A DNA stretch of 64,000 nucleotides from Lepiota brunneoincarnata. Its lineage: Eukaryota > Basidiomycota > Agaricomycetes > Agaricales > Agaricaceae. The stretch covers positions 1 to 64,000 of the forward strand of contig JAEBUN010000028.1 in the NCBI GenBank assembly GCA_023014365.1. The letters run 5' to 3'. Shown one piece after another: positions 22,732-33,376 of this stretch. The translations under genes were made by a program, and so were the position numbers. Under the pieces are notes generated by a model. It had not been told where the DNA came from, did not search any database, and saw only the letters and a list, made by a program, of their open reading frames with translations. Position 1 is the stretch's first letter. Each line of letters starts with the position of its first letter.

Positions 22732-23965
22732 TTCGAATCGCCACGAGGACAGATGTTTTAATCTGCCGAAGAACACAGGAAACCTAGAGATTAAGGGTAT
22801 ACGCGCCACAATTCCCCCTTAGCTCCTGAGGATCTCGGCCTAAAATTCGCACCTTCGAGGTAGCCCTTGCAATGGTCTGCTTGAGAAAAGGATACTCGTC
22901 CCGATCCGAGTGCAGCGAGCACCTGGCTACAACGTGTCTGGTGCAAACGTGTGCTCGGCTGTCCCCGTTGAACTTGAAACCCGTCAGATGCAACTATAAT
23001 GTCGAGGACGACGGGGATAGTAGTGTATCCCGAATGGTGAGGGGTAGAAACCTGGGATATGGTGATGTAAATCGGCGCAAAGCCCGTCATCAATGCTGAG
23101 CGCGCTGCCTTTTTTTTTCAGCGTTAACTTGCGCCAGGTGATATCTAAAAGGTGATAATCGCGGAGCGGGATGAATGGGGAATCAAACATGATAAAAATT
23201 TCCAAGTGAAATGGAGGGCGAGGACATTACCTGCGGGCAGAAGACAATTGACAAGGGCCAGAAGTGCGGGTGTCGCCTACGGAAACAAGGGGTAAGGGCG
23301 ATAACCTTGCCTGCCGCCGCTTGCTTCTGCTCGCAGTCTCCTAGAGTCCTACCGCTGCTTTGTTTGACGCCTTCCCGGCCCGGGCGCTGCACGTGGCTCG
23401 TAGGCCATGACCGACCATTACTGTGGCATTAGGTTGAATCGAAAAATCATACGAGAAAGTTTGTTTTCGTGACCATGATTCAAAACAACTCCGCAGTAGG
23501 TAAAAATCACTTCAGAGTCTCTCTGCATATATTACAATAAATACTACAAGTAGAGGTCATTTATTTGGTATACCAAACTTCTCGTCCCTGGGTGAATATG
23601 CGCAATCCCTTACTATCCACATGCCAGCCGACTCATGTTTGCTACGCTCAACTTGGGCCAACAATATGAACAAACGCATTCGGTTCAAACACTTATCGAA
23701 CATTTTCTCCTTTTACAAAACACAAGGCAGAAAGCAACACATCCACATACACACATTTGAAACAAAAATATTCATCGAGTGGTGCTACCTCCCTGATTTC
23801 GTGCATTGCAAGCATTCACATATGGACGTCGTAAACTTCTGTTCCCAGAAGGATGAATGAAGCTCACAGGTAGAATAGCCTGGTACGAATTATTAGGCTG
23901 AACATGAATACCTTGGTTTCTGGGCACAGTTACAGCATTGATGATTTCGGATCTGACACTATCTG
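22732..23965. other. Intergenic between module genes 1 and 2
   Basis: No supported gene. Probably holds the promoter of module gene 1 near its start. Confidence 0.45.
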
Positions 23966-24225
23966 CTAGTTGTGAGTTATTTCCTTTATCTGTTCGAGGA
24001 TAAGTGTATCATCACCCGCTGGAGGAGCTGAAGTATGGAGAACATAATGTAGGATGGTGTGAGACTCCCTGCTGGATAGATGGAGTAGATGATACGCACA
24101 GGTTGAAATTTGCTGTCTTGAGTTATTTGGTGCAATAGACACCGCAGTGGCTTTCTTTATAATCACCTTCACGGTGTTGTCGATCTGGTTAGTTGTGGGC
24201 ATCTTTTTGCCGTTCGTTGTAAGAG
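23966..24225 (-). pseudogene. PNNSGQ-module locus 2, lone module B
   Basis: One exon-like segment, 24100-24225 (126 bases), aligns with the module B exons of loci 1 and 4: NGKKMPTTNQIDNTVKVI, then VSIAPNNSRQQIST, with a phase-1 acceptor (AAG) and phase-1 donor (GTGCGT) in the same places. The open frame continues to 23966 (LILEQIKEITHN). I find no module A with the F-x-G-A-H start in the 300 bases upstream, so the locus seems to have lost its first exon or uses one I cannot see. Classed as a fragment; a short expressed gene is not excluded. Confidence 0.5.
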
Positions 24226-26557
24226 CTTGATAATGTTGGGATCTTGAACCAAAGGATGTAATGGACTACAAGGTAATGATACGAATGGCAGCTAATGAAG
24301 TACGCCGTCGGAGGGGAGAGGGGGGAGGAGGTCTTCCCACTTACAGCTGGGATTGCCGGTTGACAGACTGGAAGAGCGCGGTTTATATCTGCAATTCTCC
24401 CGAACGTACAACATGACCATAGACACTGGTTGTAGTTGCCACGATAAGGATAAGGTGACATTCATGAGAGGCCATTGCACTAATTAGTAGGAGCAAGCGT
24501 GTTAACGGCGCTAAGTTGCCAAGTATTGAGCATGTATTTCCCTTTTTAGTGTCGATTCAACATGGAATCAAGCTGTAAAGCTGGACATATTCTGTCCAAG
24601 GCACTCGCTCTTCTAAGTTGTCTATCCTTAAATGGGACCACCACCAGCTGACATGTTCCCGAGTACTTGGTCAATCTACTGAAGCGCCGACTCGCTTCTT
24701 TGACGCCCTTCGTTCTCTCACTTCCTTCCCGATTTTAGGGCACACGTCCGTTTATATATGGTGTTTGGTCCCATCTCTTGTAAACTGAGGTCGACAACGT
24801 ATGGCGCTTTGTCCAAGCGGAAAAACCAAGCACTTAACGGTCGATCTCGTGCCTCCTCGTCATCAAGCACTTGACAAATTTGCTGGTGCTACACTTCCCC
24901 GGGTCACAGTTCTGTGGGCAAGAGTTCAGACCCTTAAATAGACCCTTGTCAGTCCTTTTGACACTAATACTGGTCGAAGCCATTTCGCACATGGTAATCC
25001 ATGCAAAGCAAAGGAACACCGAGTATGGGTGTCCGGATACGGTTTCAATAACCGAGGCTCCGGCTCAACAAAATATTTTAGTTCATAAAAAACATTGCAT
25101 GCTTGCGTGATGAATTTCAGTCTGTTAAGCTCGGCCATTTCCCCCCAACTTTTTGGACCCAGGGATTTTGAAATATATCATGTGGAAATCATTTTGAATT
25201 ACTCCTTTCGTGCCGGGCCACTTACCTCGCACAACCTAATTAAAGCAGGACTCCGCCACCCATGGTCATCCATCTAAATGCCTTGGCCTGCGAAACACAG
25301 GCGCTGCGCGCGGAGCAAGATCGGATGATCAGGGGTTAGCATCAACCCCATTTGGTTTCAGCGCTTGATGCTTGAAGGAGAAGGCCGTTATGTTCGGTGG
25401 GGTTGTCCAATGTTATTTCAATGCCCTCCGATTGTGTCAGGGCTCGCCTTCTATCATACCAGGGCTTATGGTACCTAGCTATAATTGCAGCAGCCACTGG
25501 TACAGCTTTATTTCGAGCCATGATAAGGAGGCACTAATGCACTGGTGATAGAAAGCGCGAGCCGCATTATTGCCGAAAATGGCACAAAATTCGGACGAAG
25601 GTTGGGAGCGAAAAAAAATCCGAAAATGCGCTGAAACTATGGAGGTGTGCTGTCATCCCCGCATGAAACACTGTGCATCAATATACCCTCGAGGATCCAC
25701 GAGAGGTGGCACCACACGGGCCAGAAATTGAAGAAGTTTTCTGTCCACGCGGAAAGACTGATCGCTGCAGTGTAGTTGTTGTGCCATGACACTGTAGAGG
25801 TGGACGAGCAGCTGCCCATGTCATGGCCACCACACGTCACCTCTTGTGCAACTGTGACGAACCTTGATGAACCTCAGATCACAAACCTCGGAGCGGCCAT
25901 GTCCAAGGGGGCCACCATCATTCCGACAACCTCCCCATTCCACTTCCGTCCTCATGCATTTAAATATTATCTCTCCATTCCTATCCCTTCCCCTGAGTGC
26001 AATCTTAGAGTGAAATTTCCCTCTGTTTATGGGTTTTTCTGTGCCTCGCATGCCATTTCTTTCGTCTATTTCTTTTATCTTTCCTAATCTTTCGCTCACG
26101 TAGCTACGAAAACTTCCCATTTCTTCCCCTGTTTCACATTCCCCGTAGCCTAGCTTCGTTTATCTCTCACTTTTCTATCGCCTTCGGGCATAGGGAAAGA
26201 TTAATCTATTATAGCACTGTTTGTATGTAGGATGGGTTTAGGAGACTCGTTCTCCAGTCAATACGTCCGAACCTCTCATCTCTGGTCTCTTTCACTTCCT
26301 GACAAACTCTCGTGGTTTTCGGAGCCCTGTGATCGTTTCGCCAGTCACACTCGCCCTTTGTTTCACCGTGTTTTGCTTCGTTTCATCTTGTTTCGCTGTA
26401 CCTGTTTCAACGCGATCACCTGTAGAGGAGGCTGACTCTCTCCAACACATCCTTTGTTCAAACATATCTCCAGGATTCCACAAAGAAAAGGTCATTATTA
26501 CTACATGGTTTCTTTGAAATACTGATGCTCATGTCTATGTAAACATCAAGAAAAGGC
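24226..26557. other. Intergenic between module loci 2 and 3
   Basis: 2.3 kb with no recognised gene on either strand. 25900-26200 is pyrimidine-rich on the plus strand. Open frames up to 103 codons show no motif. Confidence 0.45.
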
Positions 26558-27485
26558 TCAATACAAAGAGCTTGTCCCATTCTCCGCTTTCCCCCCAGTC
26601 CTTTTGGAGGATGTCGCAGGAAATGGATCAAAATCCGAGTCAACAACTGTATTTAACAGTGGGAGCGAATGTCCAGACGAAGCAGGAGGTAAACTTGAAT
26701 CTAAGCGCTGAGCCACCCCGGACAATGCCGTGGGATGTTGACTGGGTTGCCGGTTATGATTCTGAAGGAGGTCTTGTAAAACGAGCAGAAGCTGATGCCA
26801 GACACCCGCGAGAATACTCATGAGAACTCCCAGGGGATCAGCACGGATTTTCGGCCAAAATGCCTGTTTGGTGTATGGAGGTGGGGGCTCATGCGGTTGG
26901 CTCTCGCCCGTCCCCTTCCGCAGGACCTGTCGATGCCGGGCCCTGGTGGTCATCCCCAACTCGAATGCATCTGTAGGTCATAAGGAAATGGATGAGCTTA
27001 TTTCCAAGCCATGAAGGAGAAATCAAGCCCCCACTTTCCAGTTGCCCATCGCCGGAGGAGCGCCCTTCTGGTTGCCGGTGGCCAGGATCAGCCCGCGAGG
27101 TTATGACTTGCTGGGAGTTATTGGGCCTGATTGTCGCAGCCTTCACGAGTCTAGGCCCCGCGAGGAGCACGGAATTGTCGAATTGGGTCCGGCTTGCATT
27201 CATATTCCTGGCGTAGCCTGCAGGCATGAGCCATTTCTGGGTATCGATCCCAAGTCGAGCGCACTATTACCTGGAGAAACTTGCGGGGTGATATAAGACT
27301 CTCGGTCGCCGGAAGGATGGGGTAGGATGATACATACCGTCAATCTTCTGTCCCGAGTTGTTGGGCTCAATCACTAGATCCTCAACCTCTTCCGCCCTCA
27401 CTGTCACGCAGTTGACGATGCGGTTATCATTCATACCCCCGTCGTTGATCCCCGCAAAGTACTCGTTTCGTATGCTGCGCTGCAT
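26558..27485 (-). CDS. PNNSGQ-module protein, locus 3 (two modules plus hydrophobic tail)
   Basis: Module A (27338-27485): EYFAGINDGGMNDNRIVN, CVTVRAEEVEDLVIEPNNSG, QKID, ending at a phase-1 GTATGT donor. It is shortened between GG and the NCV (DNSV) position. Module B begins at 27217 after a CTGCAG acceptor in phase 1: YARNMNASRTQFDNSVLL, then ATIRPNNSQQVIT; here the GT expected five codons later is absent. The last segment (26558-26959) has QPHEPPPPYTKQAFWPKIR, a hydrophobic stretch LGVLMSILAGVWHQLLLVLQ that could span or dip into a membrane, and ends GKAENGTSSLY. Same two-module order as loci 1 and 4 but a different tail. Function unknown. The missing donor may mean a pseudogene or a changed exon boundary. 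Confidence 0.5.
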
Positions 27486-29224
27486 GTATCTTGAAAGTAG
27501 GCCAAACTGACAGAAAGGAAACAGAACCGTCAGCTAATCAAGGACAAGTATGGCGAGAAAGTGCGGGCGAGGACATTGAAGGAGGGAAACTCACAGATGC
27601 AACTGCGATTTCACGTTGCGATCTACTTGTCGTACTTAAAGTGCGCGCTCACTTGTGGCCGCTAAGATATTTGAAATAGAAAACGTGTCGGGAGCGGCAT
27701 GCGCATGTAACGTGGACAAGGGTGCAGGGACTCGGTCCCTGCGTCACATTTCTATTGTATCCATATATAGAGAGGCTGTCCTTTGTGTCGGCGACTACGG
27801 TCGTTCCGAACTATTGTGGTTCATACCGCAGTGCCTGCAGCCCGTTGGGAGGTTCCTTCCCACCCAAGCGCCTGTAAGCTGGTGACGGCAGGACAATGGG
27901 TGTGTACGTGCATGCGATACGAGCCCCCCCCAGGCCAGAGCCGACAGTGTGGACCCTCTGCGCAACATGTTCCATCGAGGCAAGCCGGAACGAACGCCGA
28001 GGAACATGAAAGCCACATGATAAAGGCGTCGGCCGAAAGCCCACTGACACTGCCGTGCCATGTCTGGAACTGGTTGTTCTCACGAAAGACCCCAAAACGC
28101 TGCCCCAATATTCAAGCAATGAATCCAAAAGTATGCACCATTTTTATTACGCCCACGAATGTACCAGCGCCATCCTCTTCTGGTTGCTGTTAGACCTAGC
28201 TTAGGTAGTTCTTCTTCAGTGCTCAGACCCATTCTAATAGTATAGAATCTTTCTATATTTAGGTACCAAGAACATTCATATTTTTGCCTTTCTTCCCTCG
28301 AACTCGCTCAATCCCTACAGTATCTACCAGCGACAGTGAGTGAGTACGTTACGCACCCAGGATCCAAACAGAACAGTTGGATCCGAGGGAAGCTACCCAT
28401 CTGCTTTGGTGTGACAAGAGGCTATGTACCACTGTTTACTGGGGAATTTTAGACCGATCACTATTGCTACTTATGTGTAATAGGAGTCCGATCGTCTACC
28501 TACAATGAAACCCGATAGAGTTACAAGTTTCGCACAAGCAGTGAATCTGCACGGTTTCTGGATTAGAGGGCAAAAAGGCAAGAACCAAGGACAATCATGG
28601 TAGCTAAAGGTCTTATATACTATTTTCTAATGTCTCACGACAGTAATTCAAAATATAAGGGTCACATCTAGAGCAACGGGTTACATACAATGTCCATGAA
28701 GAATATTAAATAGAGAAACAAAAGAACGTTGTGAGGGAGGAACGCGCCTGCACGCGTAGCCTCACGCACGCTCCCTCTTCACCATTGTCTCATCCACTCC
28801 CGACGCTTCCTCGGCATCCTGAGGCATTGCGGCCCAATCCTCCTGGTGGCATAATACCCACTCTTTAGTGTAGTTCCTCCAATTGTCTTCCGTAGCTACT
28901 CATTGATTTCCTTCGCGACATATATCACATTTCCTAGATAGTTATCATGTACTTGTAAAAGTTGACGTGTATGCGACGACTACATTTAGTTCAGGCGAAG
29001 GAGCAGACATGTATTCCAACCACTGTAGCTACCTGTCGCCCCGAACCTTATAACCTCTACATTAATCTTACTGCTTGCCGAAATTGCGTCCTGCGGCACC
29101 GACTCTTCCGAAGTCTTTCCTTCTCCAACTGCCCCTCATCTTCTCAGTCCTGTCCTGTCATCCTTGACACACCTCTCCTCTAGACATCCTGTGGTTTCGT
29201 GTAAAGCCGAGGGCTTACAATTTG
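27486..29224. other. Intergenic between module loci 3 and 4
   Basis: No supported gene. Promoter of module gene 3 and about 1.5 kb of AT-richer DNA without recognisable motifs; overlapping frames at 27783-28193 on both strands are shadows without motif. Confidence 0.45.
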
Positions 29225-29232
29225 TATATAAA
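29225..29232 (+). promoter_or_regulatory. TATA-like box on the plus strand
   Basis: TATATAAA followed by a long C/T-rich leader and an ATG at 29338, the arrangement seen at fungal promoters. It would drive the small plus-strand frame 29338-29460. Confidence 0.4.
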
Positions 29233-29337
29233 ATTGGGTACTCAAGCACCTTGCCTCAGCAGTAGACTCTCCCACCTCTTTTCCGTCTCACACACTCTCT
29301 ACTCGCTGTGCTCTATAACCAACTTGAACCCAAAGTA

Positions 29338-29460
29338 ATGGTTTCGTTGATTGCGCTCGCTTTACCCTTTTCGTTGGTACCCTTTACTATTTCGACGGAG
29401 GTCCGTCCCTTTCCCCTTGGTCGGTTTGTAAATTTTCATCCTGTACTGTTTGATCCATAG
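29338..29460 (+). CDS. Possible 40-residue peptide with hydrophobic start
   Basis: MVSLIALALPFSLVPFTIST looks like a short secretion signal or membrane anchor, followed by about 20 residues and a TAG. It sits 106 bases after TATATAAA with a CT-rich leader ending CAAAGTAATGG. A donor-like GTCCGT lies at 29401, so this could also be the first exon of a longer gene cut short by the minus-strand module gene 4, whose 3' end it overlaps. No homologue recognised. Confidence 0.25.
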   Translation: MVSLIALALPFSLVPFTISTEVRPFPLGRFVNFHPVLFDP

Positions 29461-30057
29461 TTCGGGGCTGACCGATTATGAGATCTCCCTATATATGTTG
29501 AAGGAAAACTAATAATCACCATAGGTGGTGGGGAACCAGCCCTGGGTCCCCGATCAAGAATCTGCTCAGGACCTTCTTTGGTGACTAACGTAGATTTTCG
29601 GGTACAGAGCGGAATCATATACACACCAGAAAATCGGTATTGTTGTCCGGAGTTATTGGGTGCAATTGTCACAAAGTTGAACCCCTTCCCGGATAGTTTG
29701 ATAGAATTATAAACGACACAGCCACCCATGGGCCATCCGACATCGTCAGCTGCTTTCGAACTGTGAGCGTTTCCTCAAAAGGTGAAGTTGTTCTCACCTA
29801 CGGCTGGCGGGAAGCCTGTGACTCCGAACGCGTTCGTATGAGGTTCCCTGTGAGAAAGCACCATGGGCCAGATTATAGACACAGTTATACTGGTAGTGTT
29901 GGCCCGAGTTATTTGGTGAAATGATCACATTATTCAACATTCCCCCAGAAGAGATCTCCACAGAGTTGTCGATTTTAAGGCCGTAGATATCGCTGTTGAC
30001 CTGGCAAAACTGCCCCCCGTGGATGTCAAAACTGTGAGCACCTTGAAAAAACGACAT
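29436..30057 (-). CDS. PNNSGQ-module protein, locus 4 (two modules, short tail)
   Basis: Module A exon 29883-30057: MSFFQGAHSFDIHGGQF, NSDIYGLKIDNSVEI, VIISPNNSGQHYQYN, then a phase-1 donor. Module B exon 29627-29749 (123 bases, phase 1 at both ends): DDVGWPMGGCVVYNSIKL, FVTIAPNNSGQQYRFS, donor GTGTGT. A third exon starts after CACCAAAG: GPEQILDRGPRAGSPPP, which parallels the small third exon of locus 1, and the frame closes after NYGSNSTG at 29436. Unlike loci 1, 3 and 5 there is no long tail, so the product would be about 145 residues. It is the copy with the best match to the array consensus. Function unknown. Confidence 0.6.
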
Positions 30058-31297
30058 TAAAGACCTCAAAGTCGGAAGAAGGGGGGAGTAAGTGAACCGG
30101 GTAAAGGTAACAACTTTATAACCACTTCCCGAAATACAGCCACGCCTCGTGGTGATATAGACATTCTCTTGGAATCTTCTGACGCCGAGCCTTGATGCGT
30201 ATGCTAGGGAATATCATGTAGGTTTACGAGAAGGTATCATTGGTCAGAAGCATGTGACTGGTTTATACCGTAGCCTGTCTAAACTCGGTGCACCACAGTC
30301 ATCCACAGACACATACTGTCCTGAACCTATGCGCTAATCCCAGGGTATGAGCCATAAGTCGCAGATATCAGTGCTGTCAAGCCACGCACCGGCCGGAGTT
30401 TGCTGTTACCTGAGGACTGGCATTTCGTGAGAAAGCCCAGAGAAGCGAGAAACAATAGGTCCAGAATCTAACAGCTTTTTACGATATCCATCTAGAGGCG
30501 TGCAGTCTTGGAAGGATTTTTGTCATCCATCCACCAGGGTGTCATCCTTGCCACAGAGTACAGTTTCGAAGCCCATAGTATTCAACTCCCCTCGGAATGG
30601 GTGTGAATGAGTGCTCCGTCCAAGGCACTATGAGCACATAGGATCAAGTGAATGCAAAGGCATATCCGCTTCCTGGTGGAAAACCCAAGCTGTTGTGATG
30701 GCATCGGTGTGGCAAGAAACAGCGCAAGATGGGACGACCCCACAACAGCGTAGCGGTCACTGGTACAGCCAACCACACACCCCACCGTACTAGTCCTCGG
30801 TTCTCATCCATCGGGGCCTGGGTCGGCGGGATTAAATTATTTGCCCTACTTCCAGGTTTACACGGTTTCGTGGGAAGGGCAAGGCTGTCCGGTGGCGAAG
30901 GTATTAGCAGCATATAGAGTCGACAATCGCCATCCATGTGTGAGCTCAGTCCCGGCTGTAACAGGAATGGAAATGGATAGATGTAGGCGCAATCGCAATA
31001 AGGGGGTCCAACGAAAGTTTAAGTATCTAACAGAGGCGCAGAAATATAAGTTATTTCGACTGACCCCCCGTCTCTAATTAAATCAGATCCTCCCTCACCC
31101 TAGAGGCTGATAGAAGGCCGCCTCCAGGACATCGAGATGAGCTCCTCTGATAGGTTAACAACACAAAGCAGTATCTGCTGCTGTTGTAGAAATATATATC
31201 CATCGCTTATACATCAAGCACTGCGACGCAACCGAATCAACCAGTCAGCTCTGAACAATATCCGCTGTACGACATGTGCTCTTTGCCCACCTGATTT
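30058..31297. other. Intergenic between module loci 4 and 5
   Basis: No gene supported. Overlapping open frames at 30582-31077 on both strands have no motif. Confidence 0.45.
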
Positions 31298-32131
31298 CTA
31301 GACCCGACTTGCGTGGGCCCTCAACCCTCGAGGATAGACAAGATATCCCTCATCCAGACTAGTAGCAGAGACAACCAGTATTCCAGGGTGGAAAGGTTCT
31401 GGCCTCCAACGGCCAATAGGATCCTCAGGCAAAGGCGCCAGACGGGGTGAGTCTAAACCCTCTACCTCGTCTCCTAATGAAAGCGAGGGCGCAAAGCGTG
31501 ACTCCAGAGGCGCCAGGGTAGTGTAATCTGATTCATCCCACTCTCCAAATGATGGTACCGGAGGGGATGCTAGACGATCGTTCGACCGTCCGAAATGGTT
31601 CCTAGGTGGAACACAATATTCCGAAGGAACGTTGACTGCGAAGGCTGCCATGTCTTCCGGAGCTCGTCCCATTGCTTGTGGTATGCCCAGCGGCTGAAAG
31701 GGGTACTGGAAAAGATGGAGGGGATTGGTTCTCATACGCACCTGCCCACAGGGGCTGCAACCGTCTCCGGTGCCCTATATCAGAGACTGGTTGTGAGCAT
31801 TTTTCTCGATTTTTTGGGGGGTGGGCATGAGTCACTTGATGGGGGGTGTAGCATCTGAGCTCCGCTGTTCCACTCGTCGTCCCTGACGGACTGAGGGGAA
31901 AGGGTGGGGTTGATCAGCGATTCATGTAGGCAAGAGGGATGGCCCGAATGATATTCACCAGATAGTTGGTGGTTCTGCCCCGAATTGTTGGGTGAGATTA
32001 CCTGCACCCCTGACCTCTCTTCCCCCTGACCCTTACAGAATTGTCGGTCAGGTCGTTGAAAGTGTTTTCCGTTTCCCTGCATAAAATGCCCCCCCGTTGA
32101 TTTCAAAATGGTGTGACTCTTGGAAAGACAT
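31298..32131 (-). CDS. PNNSGQ-module protein, locus 5 (one module plus proline-rich tail)
   Basis: Module A lies at 31959-32131 but in broken frames: MSFQESHHFEINGG, a shift at a run of seven G, NTFNDLTDNSVRVRGKRG, a second shift, then VQVISPNNSGQNHQLS ending at a phase-1 GTGAAT donor as in the other copies. I see no module B. A small exon after CTGATATAG may link to the tail 31298-31741: FQYPFQPLGIPQAMGRAPED, PVPSFGEWDESDYTTLAPLE, LAPLPEDPIGRWRPEPFHPG and a terminal LRAHASRV. The tail recalls that of locus 1 in its D-P-x-G-R block but is more acidic. Either sequence error at homopolymers or a recent pseudogene. Confidence 0.45.
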
Positions 32132-33376
32132 AATGGGATGCTAGAGCAAAAGGGCAGGTGGAAGGAGAGGTGAAGGTGTGCTGTGGCGATGCCACTACTG
32201 TCTGGCTTTTGTACTTTGGTGCGAAGCCACCGTTGTCGCACCGTTCCGGCAATGACTCACGAGCTCGTTCAGGGTGTCTGATTCTGTAAACAATTTATGT
32301 GAGGCGGTTAATTTTTGACCCTTCCCATCACTGACGCAAGAAGATCTTGGGATTGGAGTAATAGTCACGCCCTAAGAAAGCATGAAGACATGGTGCTGCA
32401 CCATTGAATGCTAAATATCGTAGAGGATGCCAAGCTCGCCCTGGATTTCGTCTCAAGTGCCGTGGGGGTCAATTCTCTTCGATCCGTTCTCCAGGAGCCG
32501 GGGCGTTGGGCTGTAACTCCACTAAACGGCTCGTCACATATTACGGGGGCTTCCTCTTGTTCCTAGCTTTTCTTTTCATAAAACGGTTCCGGTTCCGACT
32601 TGCCTCACGCCCCAAACCCGCCTTATGCGTGATAACACTGCTCTCTAATACCCGCGAAACGGGACAGCAGTCATCCACCCGGGGTCCTGTGCATGGTTAC
32701 CGCCGATACACAGTATTAAAATTTCTCCGTTCCTCTGTCCCTAACCTGTCATCGAACGCACTCGTGATGGGTTCCATTCCCAGCAATGGTTGTATCCAAA
32801 TTGCCCTGCTTGGGTGCGCAAAACCAGAACACTCCCACACCATGGGACTACGCGAGCCAGCCTAGTTCTTTGTATCCACTAGAGTGCTGTGCACCCCCGT
32901 CCGGGTCGTGGACGATGGAACTCGGGGGGTGAAAGAAGTTGCTCTCGTACAGATTCTGGTTTGTTCAAATGAGAGGTCTCATACCCGACAACGAGGAGCT
33001 TCTACGTTATGTCGCTTCCCGCCAAAAGGTGTATTAGGGTGTCCAATTAGAGTACCATTCGCACCGGTCTAGTCACTGCCTCTCGACCCTCTTATCAAGA
33101 GTAGACTTGTAAGAGCATAGCCCGTGTCCATCACTACCATGAGTCCAGTGCGCGATACAGACTAGAAGCAGGGACACCGCCGCTCCCGTTCCCCTTATGG
33201 GGACCAGCATCCATGAAGCGGGGCTCATAGCCTTCCTGCGGCCCCAAGCTGTATTCTTGAACATAGCCTGTGGTCATGGCCCGTCGTAGCAAGTAGGTTT
33301 ATTGGTCCAGCCACCGTGTATCGTGAATACAGCGGTGGGCTAGAGTTATTTAACGGTTTACAAGCATGAGTTGCCT
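32132..33376. other. Intergenic between module locus 5 and MFS gene
   Basis: A 153-codon plus-strand frame at 32404-32865 has one hydrophobic patch but no motif and no convincing start context; I do not call it. Nothing else seen. Confidence 0.45.

Noticed and set aside
32404..32865. 153-codon plus-strand frame with one hydrophobic patch
   Set aside because: No conserved motif and unlikely composition; neighbouring gap shows similar random frames.
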